A DNA stretch of 64,000 bases, taken from assembly GCF_017498545.1 (NCBI RefSeq), contig NZ_CP071793.1, positions 4,055,001 through 4,119,000 of the forward strand. The letters run 5' to 3'. This DNA comes from Sulfidibacter corallicola (GTDB lineage Bacteria > Acidobacteriota > Holophagae > Acanthopleuribacterales > Acanthopleuribacteraceae). A program made the translations under genes and the position numbers. The notes under the pieces are model-generated. The model did not search any database. It was not told the origin of the DNA and was given only the letters and a program-made list of their open reading frames with translations. Below are positions 1 to 8,492 of this stretch, piece after piece (within the stretch, counting starts at the first letter, position 1; the number at the start of each line of letters is the position of its first letter).

Positions 1-796
1 CACCGGCATGCTCTTTCCGCTCGTGTGTCCGCCCTCGATTCCCCTGTGGCAAGTCGCCGCGGGCATCTCCTTCGGCGTCGTCGTGGGTAAGGAGATTTTT
101 GGCGGCACCGGCATGAACGTCTTGAACCCCGCCTTGACCGCACGCGCCTTCCTGTATTTCTCCTATCCGGTACAGATTTCCGGCGACAAGGTTTGGATCA
201 TGCACGAAGCGGGCAACACCGTGGATGGCTTCAGCGGCGCAACCCCGCTCTCGGTCGCGGCTTCCACGCCTCCGGGTCAAACCGCCACGGACGTCATGGC
301 CAACTTCTCCTACATGGCCTATGACGTGAAGAGCATGTTCATCGGGTTGATCCCGGGAAGCATCGGCGAGACATCCGCACTGATGTGCCTGATCGGGGCC
401 GTCATCCTGATCGCGACGGGCGTCGGTAGCTGGCGCATCATGGTCAGCGTTTTGGTGGGTGCCGCGGTGACCGCATTCGGACTGAACCTGATCGCGGGCG
501 ATACCCTGCCAGGCGTCCTGACCGTCACGCCCGTCGAGCACATGGTGATGGGCGGCCTCTTGTTCGGTGCCGTGTTCATGGCCACCGATCCGGTCAGTGC
601 CGCACGCACGACCATGGGTAAATGGATCTACGGCTTCCTGATCGGCATCATGACGATCCTGATCCGTCTGTGGAACCCGGCCTATCCCGAAGGCGTGATG
701 TTGGCCATTTTGTTCATGAACATCTTCGCCCCCTTGATCGACTATTTCGTGGTGAAAAGCAACATCAACAGGAGGTTGAGCCGTGTCGCAAGCTAA
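1..796 (+). CDS. nqrB: Na+-translocating NADH:quinone reductase subunit B (5'-truncated)
   Basis: Membrane subunit of the six-subunit Na+-NQR, which couples NADH oxidation by ubiquinone to Na+ export across the inner membrane. The reading frame is open from the window edge, so the N-terminus and nqrA lie to the left. The remaining ~264 codons are very hydrophobic, with several membrane spans. They contain the covalent-FMN motif DGFSGAT (Thr codon near 242), where ApbE attaches FMN by a phosphoester bond, and the conserved FMATDPVSA segment. The stop overlaps the nqrC start by 14 bases, indicating translational coupling in an nqrBCDEF operon. Identification is firm from motif plus gene order. 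Confidence 0.96.
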   Translation, partial: TGMLFPLVCPPSIPLWQVAAGISFGVVVGKEIFGGTGMNVLNPALTARAFLYFSYPVQISGDKVWIMHEAGNTVDGFSGATPLSVAASTPPGQTATDVMANFSYMAYDVKSMFIGLIPGSIGETSALMCLIGAVILIATGVGSWRIMVSVLVGAAVTAFGLNLIAGDTLPGVLTVTPVEHMVMGGLLFGAVFMATDPVSAARTTMGKWIYGFLIGIMTILIRLWNPAYPEGVMLAILFMNIFAPLIDYFVVKSNINRRLSRVAS

Positions 797-1616
797 ACAG
801 GGTGCCGCCTATACCTACATGTTCGCCATGGGCCTGTGTCTGGTTTGCAGCATCGGACTCTCCCTGGCCTACACCTACCTGAAGCCGATCCAGGCCGACA
901 ACGTGCGTTTGGACATCGTCCAAAACCTCCTGACCTCGGTCGGTTATACCCAGGACCAGCTCACCAAGATGGCGCCCGACGAAGTTCTGGGCGTTTTCGA
1001 AAAGGATTTCCAGGTTCAGATCCTCAACAAGGACAACAAGGAAGCCCAGCGCGACTTCATGGAATCGGAACTGTTGGGTCTCGGTTACCCGCAAGAGACC
1101 CTGACCGGCATGGACAAGGGCAGCCTGATGAACCTGTTCAATACAAAGGTTCGCCTGCTCGCGCGTAAAGCGGGTAAAAAACCAGACGATTACGATCCCG
1201 GTTACAAAGCGCTTTACATCTACCAGCCTGGCGGTAAGGTAGAGGCATACGTCATTCCGATCATGGGCAACGGCCTGTGGGACATCATCAAGGGATACAT
1301 CGCACTCGACCTGGATCTGAATACCGTCAAAGGGATCAGTTTCTACGAACACGCCGAAACGCCGGGCCTGGGTGCCCGCATCACCGAAGACTGGTTCAAA
1401 CAGAACTACGTGGGCAAACACATCCTCGACAACGGCGGCGACCTGATATCGATCACCATCGCCAAGGGCAAGGTGGTCGAAACGGTCCCCGATCGGCTGC
1501 ACGACCACTACGTAGACGGCATCAGCGGTGCCACGCTTACCGGTAAAGGTATCAATGATTTTCTCAAATCCGATCTTTCGAAGTACGAGCCGTACTTCAA
1601 GACGCTGAGAAACTAG
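783..1616 (+). CDS. nqrC: Na+-translocating NADH:quinone reductase subunit C
   Basis: Second covalently flavinylated subunit of Na+-NQR. The 277-residue protein has one N-terminal membrane helix (about residues 10-33) and then a periplasmic domain. That domain ends in the flavinylation motif DGISGAT, with the acceptor Thr at 251. The GTG start is chosen because a strong AGGAGG lies at 771-776, inside the end of nqrB. The C-terminal position of the motif and the overall length match the family. The next gene, nqrD, follows after 13 bases with its own AGGAAAGGAG ribosome site. Confidence 0.97.
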   Translation: MSQAKQGAAYTYMFAMGLCLVCSIGLSLAYTYLKPIQADNVRLDIVQNLLTSVGYTQDQLTKMAPDEVLGVFEKDFQVQILNKDNKEAQRDFMESELLGLGYPQETLTGMDKGSLMNLFNTKVRLLARKAGKKPDDYDPGYKALYIYQPGGKVEAYVIPIMGNGLWDIIKGYIALDLDLNTVKGISFYEHAETPGLGARITEDWFKQNYVGKHILDNGGDLISITIAKGKVVETVPDRLHDHYVDGISGATLTGKGINDFLKSDLSKYEPYFKTLRN

Positions 1617-1629
1617 GAAAGGAGCGGTC

Positions 1630-2301
1630 ATGAGCGTTGCAGAAGCCACGGCAGGCACCCAAGCCAAACAACCTACCGAGCTCTTTGGCAAAAAGGAACG
1701 CAAGATTGTCAAAGATCCACTCTGGGACAACAACCCCATCACCCTCCAGGTCCTGGGCATTTGCTCGGCGCTGGCGGTAACGACCAGTCTCAAGCCGACC
1801 CTCGTCATGTGCATCGCACTGACGGCGGTTCTGTGCGGTTCGAACGTGATCATCTCGATCATGCGCAATTTCATTCCCAACAAGATCCGAATCATCGTCA
1901 TGCTGTCGGTCATTTCTTCACTGGTCATCCTGGTCGACCAATTGTTGAAGGCCTTCTCCTACGGCATGAGCAAGGAACTTTCGGTCTTCGTCAGCCTGAT
2001 CATCACCAACTGCATCGTCATGGGGCGTGCGGAAGCCTTCGCGATGGCCAACAAACCCTGGGCCTCCTTCCTGGACGGCTTGGGCAACTCCCTGGGATAC
2101 AGCATCATCCTGATCATGGTCGGATTCGGCCGTGAGCTGTTGGGTAGCGGCAAGCTGCTGGGTTTTCAAGTCATTCCCGAAGCGCTCTACCAAATGGGTT
2201 ACGTGGACGTAGGCTTGATGATCACACCGCCAGGGGCGTTCATTCTGCTTGGATTCATCATCTGGATTCAACGGACATCGTCCAAGCATTTCGAGGATTG
2301 A
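1630..2301 (+). CDS. nqrD: Na+-translocating NADH:quinone reductase subunit D
   Basis: Integral membrane subunit of Na+-NQR, 223 residues. It carries the recognisable segment PITLQVLGICSALAVTT and about six hydrophobic spans; with NqrE it forms the inverted-symmetry core of the pump that binds an iron cofactor between the two proteins. The N-terminal ~30 residues (through KKERKIVKDPLW) are cytoplasmic. A clear AGGAAAGGAGCGG sits just before the ATG. It lies between nqrC and nqrE in the standard order, so the assignment is secure. Confidence 0.96.
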   Translation: MSVAEATAGTQAKQPTELFGKKERKIVKDPLWDNNPITLQVLGICSALAVTTSLKPTLVMCIALTAVLCGSNVIISIMRNFIPNKIRIIVMLSVISSLVILVDQLLKAFSYGMSKELSVFVSLIITNCIVMGRAEAFAMANKPWASFLDGLGNSLGYSIILIMVGFGRELLGSGKLLGFQVIPEALYQMGYVDVGLMITPPGAFILLGFIIWIQRTSSKHFED

Positions 2302-2311
2302 GGGGGAACCA

Positions 2312-2923
2312 GTGCTCGCTGAATTGTTTAGCATATCTACCAAGGCCATTTTCATTGAGAACATTCTCTTGGCCAACTTCCTGGGAATGTGTTCGTTCCT
2401 GGCATGTTCGAAAAAAATCGAGACGGCTATCGGCCTCGGCTTCGCCGTCGTGTTCGTATTGACGGTCACCACACCGGTCAACTGGTTGATCACCGAGTTC
2501 CTGCTCAAGGACGGTGCACTGGCCTGGGCCGGTCTGCCGACCGTGGACCTCAGCTTCCTCCAATTGATCTGTTACATCGCGATCATCGCGGCCATGGTTC
2601 AGTTGGTCGAAATGATTTTGGACAAGTTCTCACCGACGCTGTACAACGCGCTGGGGATCTTCCTGCCCCTGATCGCGGTGAACTGCGCCATCCTGGGAAC
2701 CTCCCTGTTCATGAACACCAAGGGTTACGCCTTCGTGGAAAGCACGGTCTACGGATTGACCTCCGGCATCGGCTGGTTGCTGGCCATCGTCGGTATGGCC
2801 GCGATCCGCACCAAGCTGCAGTACTCCAGCCTTCCGGCCGGCCTGCGCGGCCTGGGCATCACCATGATCATCACCGGCCTCATGGCGATCGGCTTCATGA
2901 GTTTCATCGGGATCAACATCTAG
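2312..2923 (+). CDS. nqrE: Na+-translocating NADH:quinone reductase subunit E
   Basis: Membrane partner of NqrD, 203 residues, with six predicted helices and the typical start ELFSISTKAIFIENILLANF followed by GMCSFLACSKK. The frame is open further upstream into nqrD. The GTG at 2312 is preferred because a GAGGGGG precedes it, the protein then has the usual family length of about 200, and the hydrophobic N-terminus starts properly. Nine bases separate it from nqrF. Confidence 0.95.
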   Translation: MLAELFSISTKAIFIENILLANFLGMCSFLACSKKIETAIGLGFAVVFVLTVTTPVNWLITEFLLKDGALAWAGLPTVDLSFLQLICYIAIIAAMVQLVEMILDKFSPTLYNALGIFLPLIAVNCAILGTSLFMNTKGYAFVESTVYGLTSGIGWLLAIVGMAAIRTKLQYSSLPAGLRGLGITMIITGLMAIGFMSFIGINI

Positions 2924-2932
2924 GAGGAATCA

Positions 2933-4156
2933 GTGTCCATCATTCTACTGAGTATCGTGGTGTTCTCCGTCGTCATCATGACGCTGGTCACCATTTTGAA
3001 CGTGGCGGAAAAGAAGCTGCTTCCCCAAGGTGAAGTCAAGATCCTGGTCAACAACGACGAGGAAAAGAGTCCCACCGTCTCGCCGGGCGGAACCCTGCTG
3101 GGCGCGTTGAGCGGCAGCAAGATCTTCCTGCCCTCGGCCTGTGGCGGCGGCGGCACCTGCGCCATGTGCAAGTGTCAGGTCATGGAAGGCGGCGGCGACA
3201 TCCTGCCGACCGAGCTGACCCACATCACGCGCAAGGAAGCCCAGGACAACTGGCGCCTGGCCTGTCAGGTCAAGGTCAAGCAGGACATGACGATCAAGGT
3301 GCCGGAAGAAGTCTTCAGCATCCAGAAGTTCAACTGCACCGTCCGCTCCAACGACAACGTGGCGACCTTCATCAAGGAGTTCGTGCTCGACCTGGACGAC
3401 GGCAAGACCCTGGACTTCGATGCCGGCGGTTACATCCAGATCGACATTCCAGCCTACAATGGACTGAAATACAAAGACTTCGCCATCCAAGAGGAGTACC
3501 ACGAGGATTGGGACAAGTACAACATGTGGCGCTACACCGCCAACAACCCCGAGGATTGCTTCCGCGCCTACTCCATGGCCAACCACCCCGCCGAAGGGAA
3601 CATGGTCATGCTGAACGTGCGTATCGCGTCACCACCTCCGGGTCGTGACGACATTCCTCCCGGTATCGCTTCGTCCTACATCTTCAGCCTCAAGCCGGGC
3701 GACAAGGTCGTCGTCAGTGGTCCCTACGGTGAATTTTTCGCCAAGGAAACCAAACGCGAGATGTGCTACATCGGCGGCGGCGCCGGTATGGCCCCCATGC
3801 GCAGCCACTTGTTCGACCTGTTCCACACCAAAGAAACCGATCGCAAGGTCACCTTCTGGTATGGGGCCCGCTCCAAGCGCGAAATGTTCTACGACGACGA
3901 CTTCAAAGGCATTGCCGAGAAGTTCCCCAACTTCAGTTACAACGTGGGTCTCTCGGATCCCAAACCCGAAGACAATTGGAAAGGGTACACCGGCTTCATC
4001 CACCAGGTATTGTTCGACAACTACCTGAAAGATCACGCCGACCCCACCGAAATCGAGTACTACCTGTGCGGTCCGCCGATGATGATCTCGGCCGTCCAGA
4101 ACATGCTCTACGATTTGGGCGTCGAGAAAGAAATGATCGCCTTCGACGAGTTCTAA
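2933..4156 (+). CDS. nqrF: Na+-translocating NADH:quinone reductase subunit F
   Basis: NADH-oxidising entry subunit of Na+-NQR, 407 residues. It has one N-terminal membrane helix (residues 3-22). A [2Fe-2S] ferredoxin domain follows with cysteines at 70, 76, 79 and 111, the same numbering as in Vibrio. Next is an FAD-binding ferredoxin-reductase domain (motif RAYSMANHP) and an NADH-binding domain (GGGAGMAPMRSH), ending in the usual FDEF. The GTG start has AGGAGG at optimal distance. It is the last nqr gene, with apbE only four bases downstream. Confidence 0.97.
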   Translation: MSIILLSIVVFSVVIMTLVTILNVAEKKLLPQGEVKILVNNDEEKSPTVSPGGTLLGALSGSKIFLPSACGGGGTCAMCKCQVMEGGGDILPTELTHITRKEAQDNWRLACQVKVKQDMTIKVPEEVFSIQKFNCTVRSNDNVATFIKEFVLDLDDGKTLDFDAGGYIQIDIPAYNGLKYKDFAIQEEYHEDWDKYNMWRYTANNPEDCFRAYSMANHPAEGNMVMLNVRIASPPPGRDDIPPGIASSYIFSLKPGDKVVVSGPYGEFFAKETKREMCYIGGGAGMAPMRSHLFDLFHTKETDRKVTFWYGARSKREMFYDDDFKGIAEKFPNFSYNVGLSDPKPEDNWKGYTGFIHQVLFDNYLKDHADPTEIEYYLCGPPMMISAVQNMLYDLGVEKEMIAFDEF

Positions 4157-4160
4157 ACCC

Positions 4161-5207
4161 ATGATTTCATCGTCACTTCCGAAGCACCGGGCCTTTCCGG
4201 TGCTTCTTTTTTTTAGCGCGCTCCTTCTCACCTGGTCCTGCGGCAAGCAACCTTCGGAACACGCCATCCAAGGTGCGACCATGGGAACCACCTACTCCGT
4301 CAAGGTGGTCAGCGATTCGCCGGTCGACGTTCTGGCACTGCAAGCCGAGATCCAAGCGGTGGTGGATCGCATCAACGGGTTGATGTCCAATTGGGTGGAG
4401 ACGAGTGATTTGTCGCGATTCAATCGCCATCAGGACACCACCTCGCTGGAAATCGACCCGGAAACGGCTGGCGTGATTCGCCTGGCGCTGAACCTGGCCC
4501 AGGAAACCAGCGGAAGCTTCGACCCTACCGTCAGCCCTCTGATCGAGCTGTGGGGGTTTGGTACGAAAAAGCGCGAAGGCTTCCCCGAAGCTTCGGAAGT
4601 CGAACGCATACGCGAGTTGTACGGTTGGGAGAAGTTGGTGCTCGAAGGAAACCAATTGCGCAAGACCCAGCCCACCCTGAATCTCAACCTGGGCGCCATC
4701 GCCAAGGGCTACGCGGTCGACGCGGTGGCCGATCACCTAGCGGGGCTTGGCTTCCAACGCTACATGGTCGAGATCGGCGGCGAGGTGCGCACCTCGGGCT
4801 CGAGCGCCCGCGGCGTCCCCTGGCGAATCGGCATCGAAGACCCACGCAGTGACGGCTCTCGGAAGATCTACAAAGTGGCGAATCTCAGCGGCAAGGCCAT
4901 GGCCACCTCGGGCGATTACCGGATTTTCTTCACGCACGAGGGTCAGGTCTTCAGCCACATCCTCGACCCCCGCAGCGGCTATCCGATTCCGCGACGCACG
5001 GCCTCCGTGTCGGTGATCGCCGACGACTGTGCCACTGCCGATGCACTGGCCACGGCGTTCATGATTCCCGAGCCGGCCGCTTGTATCGAGCTCGTGGAGA
5101 ACCGCCCGGATCTGGAATGTATGATCCTGGAGTACGGCGAAAACGACGAACTGAAGATCAGCAAGAGCAGCGGCTTCGATCGCTACCTGTCATCCCCGGC
5201 CCCCTGA
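4161..5207 (+). CDS. apbE: FAD:protein FMN transferase (lipoprotein)
   Basis: Periplasmic enzyme that moves FMN from FAD onto the Thr of the SGAT motifs of NqrB and NqrC. This explains its place four bases after nqrF. The 348-residue protein starts with a lipoprotein signal peptide ending in LTWSC (Cys27). It carries the family segments GATMGTTYSV, LGAIAKGYAVD, EIGGEVRTSG and HILDPRSGYP. No good Shine-Dalgarno precedes the ATG, so translation probably depends on coupling to nqrF. The signal-peptide codons also encode a perfect intrinsic terminator (separate entry). Confidence 0.93.
   Translation: MISSSLPKHRAFPVLLFFSALLLTWSCGKQPSEHAIQGATMGTTYSVKVVSDSPVDVLALQAEIQAVVDRINGLMSNWVETSDLSRFNRHQDTTSLEIDPETAGVIRLALNLAQETSGSFDPTVSPLIELWGFGTKKREGFPEASEVERIRELYGWEKLVLEGNQLRKTQPTLNLNLGAIAKGYAVDAVADHLAGLGFQRYMVEIGGEVRTSGSSARGVPWRIGIEDPRSDGSRKIYKVANLSGKAMATSGDYRIFFTHEGQVFSHILDPRSGYPIPRRTASVSVIADDCATADALATAFMIPEPAACIELVENRPDLECMILEYGENDELKISKSSGFDRYLSSPAP
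4181..4214 (+). terminator. Intrinsic terminator inside the apbE signal-peptide codons
   Basis: A perfect 10-bp stem (GAAGCACCGG at 4181-4190 pairing with CCGGTGCTTC at 4197-4206), a six-base loop and eight T residues (4207-4214). This is a textbook Rho-independent terminator 25 bases after the nqrF stop, but it lies within codons 7-18 of apbE. It could end most nqr transcripts, with read-through only when ribosomes enter apbE. Confidence 0.8.
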
Positions 5208-5360
5208 CAGGCGACAAGCCAGCCGAAACAGCCCGGAGATTTGTTTATAATAAATACATGGATGCTGTCGTTGGGCACCGGGAAAAAGCCAGTCAACTAA
5301 GCAACAGAGCAAACCAATTGGGAACGCTAATTCAATACCAGAGAGGTTGGAGAACGCATC

Positions 5361-6272
5361 ATGATCACCTACATAGAAGGAGATCTCTTCCAGTCTCCGG
5401 CAAAAGTTCTCGTCAACGCTGTGAATACGGTCGGAGTCATGGGTAAGGGTATCGCTTTGCAATTCAAAAAAAGATATCCAGACATGTTCCGTGATTATCG
5501 AGAGCTTTGCGAACGCAAAGATTTCACAATTGGCAAGTTACACCTGCACACACTAGCTGAGAAGTGGATCCTTAACTTTCCGACGAAGACACACTGGCGA
5601 CGCCCCTCGAAACTGGAGTACATCGAAGAGGGTTTGAAATGCTTCGAAAAAAAATATGCTGAAGCCGGCATAGAAAGCATCGCGTTCCCATTACTTGGAT
5701 GTGGCAATGGAGAACTCCCCTGGCATGACGTCAAACCCATGATGGAAAAGCATCTGAAAAGGCTGCCCATTCAAGTATTTATCTATCTCTACAAAAACGA
5801 AACTCTTCGCCCAGAGCATCGTTGCCCTCACGAAACGAATCACTGGATACATGCTGATCCCAAAGCCATTCCCTTTCAGACGGTATTGGAAGACATCAAA
5901 TCATCTCTGGAGGCGAATCCAAATTTAAAAACTCTCGAAACAGGAACGAATCTCAAGGCCAGAATTACGGTAAACCAGCAGCGGGAAAAACTACAACTCG
6001 AAGCGAAGGAGCGAACTCTGGAAATTGATCGCGAAGATCTACTGGATCTTTGGCACCTCCTTCGCGATAACGACTATCTATATGCCAATCTGGTATCGCA
6101 ACGCCTCCCGTTCGAGTATCTCATGCCAATTTTTTTGAGACTTCCCTACGTTACATTCACGGAGGTCAAGGATTCTGGAAGAGCCGGAAAAAACCGTGCT
6201 CTGTGTTTGGTCCCGGGAGAATCGCAACCCCTGTTAAGAGAAAATGAATTACCTTTGATCAAAGCCAAATAG
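5361..6272 (+). CDS. darG: DarG-like macro-domain antitoxin
   Basis: Macro-domain protein of 303 residues, probably the antitoxin that removes ADP-ribose from DNA and restrains the adjacent DarT-like toxin. The macro fold fills about residues 1-150: GDLFQSPAKVLVNAVNT, then VGVMGKGIALQFK, the NFPTKTHWRRPS lysine segment found in DarG/TARG1-type hydrolases, and PLLGCGNGELPW. Residues 170-303 form a separate domain I cannot place. The gene is visibly more AT-rich than its neighbours, suggesting acquisition. A TATAAT at 5246-5251 may be its -10 element, without a clear -35. It ends one base before darT. Confidence 0.75.
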   Translation: MITYIEGDLFQSPAKVLVNAVNTVGVMGKGIALQFKKRYPDMFRDYRELCERKDFTIGKLHLHTLAEKWILNFPTKTHWRRPSKLEYIEEGLKCFEKKYAEAGIESIAFPLLGCGNGELPWHDVKPMMEKHLKRLPIQVFIYLYKNETLRPEHRCPHETNHWIHADPKAIPFQTVLEDIKSSLEANPNLKTLETGTNLKARITVNQQREKLQLEAKERTLEIDREDLLDLWHLLRDNDYLYANLVSQRLPFEYLMPIFLRLPYVTFTEVKDSGRAGKNRALCLVPGESQPLLRENELPLIKAK

Positions 6273-6273
6273 C

Positions 6274-7266
6274 ATGATTCACGGCCAAAGAAGCGAGATC
6301 GAACGATACCTCAAGAAACTGGGAAACGCGCCTTCGCTCGGAAAAGCCAGATCGTGGTGGCCATTTTTCGTTTACCATTTCACTGAGGTTCACAACGCCG
6401 CAAGTATACTCAATCAAGGATTCCTCCGCTCTCGGAACGCCTTGACCACCCAGCGACAAACTTTCCGCGATTCAGCAAGTCAGGAAGTTATCTCCCGCAC
6501 AGAGCACTCTGAAAAAGATTGGGTGCGTCTCTATTTCCGACCAAGGACACCAACCCAATTTCGAAATGAGGGCATCCGCCAACCAGACTCTCTTTACGAG
6601 GGAGCTCATTGCCCAATGCCGGTTTTTTTCCTGTTCGATGCCTCGGGTATCATTGGAAAAGAGGGCACGATCATGACCGACGGAAGCGTGGCACGACAAC
6701 ACAAAAAGGGATATGGCCTGACTTTTCTGAAGTCTCTCGACTTCGCTCGCATTTTTCACGACAGCCCTCTCGAGCCAGAAGAGAAAAGCGAAATCGTAAA
6801 CGCCCGTCATGCGGAGGTATTGGCCGAGGACCCCTTGGACCTCTCGAATCTAAAGTACATCGTATGTCGATCTATGGCTGAACGAGAGACCCTAAACTCG
6901 CTGTTGAGCGAAAATGTGCTCGATCGATGGCGACCTCAAGTGGTTATTGATCGACGTGGGGATCTTTTCTTCAAACGCCATTTCTTCATCATAGAGGTCA
7001 GCCTGAGTCGATCTCTGATTACCATCCGAGTCTCGCCCGACAATACAGGACCTTTCGATCTACAAATCGTAGTCAAGGATGAGTACGGATATACACAAGT
7101 GTTCGAACGGACCAGATTTCAATTCGAGCCCAATCCGTATTCCCTGAGAATCTCGGAGCCTCGAAATGCATATCTGATTTCGATTCATGTGAACGGCTTC
7201 TTGGCCTATCGCAGTTTCTTTCAAGAGAGCCCATACCAAGCGAAACCACACAATTTATTGTTTTGA
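6274..7266 (+). CDS. darT: DarT-like DNA ADP-ribosyltransferase toxin (DUF4433 type)
   Basis: 330-residue protein resembling DarT, which ADP-ribosylates thymidine in single-stranded DNA. Visible marks are VYHFTEVHNAASIL with His35, the YFRPRTPTQF segment (residues 87-96) that corresponds to the Y/F-x-PR-(S/T)-P motif, CPMPVFFLFD, and RHAEVL with Glu181 in the position of the catalytic glutamate. Residues ~235-330 are a beta-rich tail, longer than the compact ~210-residue enzymes. The start is one base after darG with no Shine-Dalgarno, so synthesis should be coupled to the antitoxin. Toxin-second order is the reverse of classical darT-darG. Confidence 0.72.
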   Translation: MIHGQRSEIERYLKKLGNAPSLGKARSWWPFFVYHFTEVHNAASILNQGFLRSRNALTTQRQTFRDSASQEVISRTEHSEKDWVRLYFRPRTPTQFRNEGIRQPDSLYEGAHCPMPVFFLFDASGIIGKEGTIMTDGSVARQHKKGYGLTFLKSLDFARIFHDSPLEPEEKSEIVNARHAEVLAEDPLDLSNLKYIVCRSMAERETLNSLLSENVLDRWRPQVVIDRRGDLFFKRHFFIIEVSLSRSLITIRVSPDNTGPFDLQIVVKDEYGYTQVFERTRFQFEPNPYSLRISEPRNAYLISIHVNGFLAYRSFFQESPYQAKPHNLLF

Positions 7267-7297
7267 TTCCATTCGATGCTCGCGATTCACGAGTGAG

Positions 7298-8371
7298 TCA
7301 AGGCCGAACCACGATCGAAGCCGTCTCGAGGCCGATTTCAGCCCAGCGGGATTTGTACTCCATTTCGGTGCCCAGGTCATAGCGATCGATGCCCTCGAGA
7401 CATAGCCGTTTGATCATTTCCAACTGGAGTACGTTGCCCAGTCCCAGGCGGCTGTAGTTGTCGAGAAAGCTGAACTGAAGGCCGCGATAGGTCTTGCCCA
7501 TGACCGCACCGAAAATGTACCCCACATCGCGACCTCCTTTGCACGCCATGATGGCGCGGAGCTGTCCAACCGGGCCGAGCATTTTCAACATTTCCCGATA
7601 GAACAGGAACATGCCGCCCTCGTTGACCCCCTGTTCCTGAAGCCCCTTCCAACTGCGGGCCTCGACCTCCATCATGCGCAGAAACAAGGCGTCGGCCGCT
7701 TCGGAACTCATGATCCCGTCCCAATGGGTAAAGGTGATGTCCAAATCGGCAACCGCGCGTTGATCGCGGCGCAAATTGTTGCGGAACTTGGAGGTCCGGC
7801 GCGCCAAAAAACCGTCGAGCCCGCCCTCGAGCGACGCGATGCGCCGCAACGTCTTGGGTCCGCTAAAGATACCGTAGCGCACGTAGAAAGTGCCGATAAG
7901 CCGCTGCCACAATGGGCTTTTCTCGGTCAAGCCGGCCAGAAACAACGCGTCCCAGCGGGGCCCCATACCACGCGCCAACTTGTAGAGCAGATCGACCAAC
8001 TCACCGATATCGGGTCCGATGAACGGGGAAGCCAAACACCAGCTCGCTTCGAGCGGCATGATCGTGAGACCCATGCCCGGAATTCGATAGAGAATCAAAC
8101 CGAGAAAACCTCGATCGGTGCGCATCACCAGGGATCGCGCGTCCGGGTAAAAGGCTTCGACGGCAGACAATCCCCAAATACTGGAAGAACAAAACACATC
8201 GATCCCCGGTGTGGCCAAAGCCAGGGTGTCGTATTCTCGGGAACAACCTCTCAGTTCCTCAAATGAAAGTTTCTTTTCCATGGTGGACAGGGGGCGAATG
8301 GTCCGATCCTCTTTCAAACCAACCCATTCCTCTAAATATGAGTACGCTTTATTCCATAGAATTCGGAGCAC
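7298..8371 (-). CDS. GNAT-fold (FemAB/BioF2-like) acyltransferase family protein
   Basis: 357-residue protein whose second half looks like the acetyltransferase-6 (FemAB-like) fold. It has RRTSKFRNNLRRDQRA, then a helical region, then GRDVGYIFGAVMGKTYRGLQ and FSFLDNYSRLGLGNVLQLE, ending with the DLGTEMEYKSRW segment typical of these enzymes. Such proteins transfer acyl or aminoacyl groups in cell-envelope or polysaccharide synthesis; the substrate here is unknown. The start is uncertain: GTG at 8371 has GAGAGG nearby, while ATG at 8281 (MEKKLSFEEL) is the other choice. It is convergent with darT. Confidence 0.6.
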   Translation of the reverse strand: MLRILWNKAYSYLEEWVGLKEDRTIRPLSTMEKKLSFEELRGCSREYDTLALATPGIDVFCSSSIWGLSAVEAFYPDARSLVMRTDRGFLGLILYRIPGMGLTIMPLEASWCLASPFIGPDIGELVDLLYKLARGMGPRWDALFLAGLTEKSPLWQRLIGTFYVRYGIFSGPKTLRRIASLEGGLDGFLARRTSKFRNNLRRDQRAVADLDITFTHWDGIMSSEAADALFLRMMEVEARSWKGLQEQGVNEGGMFLFYREMLKMLGPVGQLRAIMACKGGRDVGYIFGAVMGKTYRGLQFSFLDNYSRLGLGNVLQLEMIKRLCLEGIDRYDLGTEMEYKSRWAEIGLETASIVVRP

Positions 8372-8492
8372 GACCTCTCACGGAGGTTCAACATCATTCA
8401 GATCGCCACCATCTGGTGGCCCTGCGAAGACACATCCCAAAACAGGGTTCGCGAACGGGAAGTAACCGAAAAGACAATCCCACGTGGGGGCA

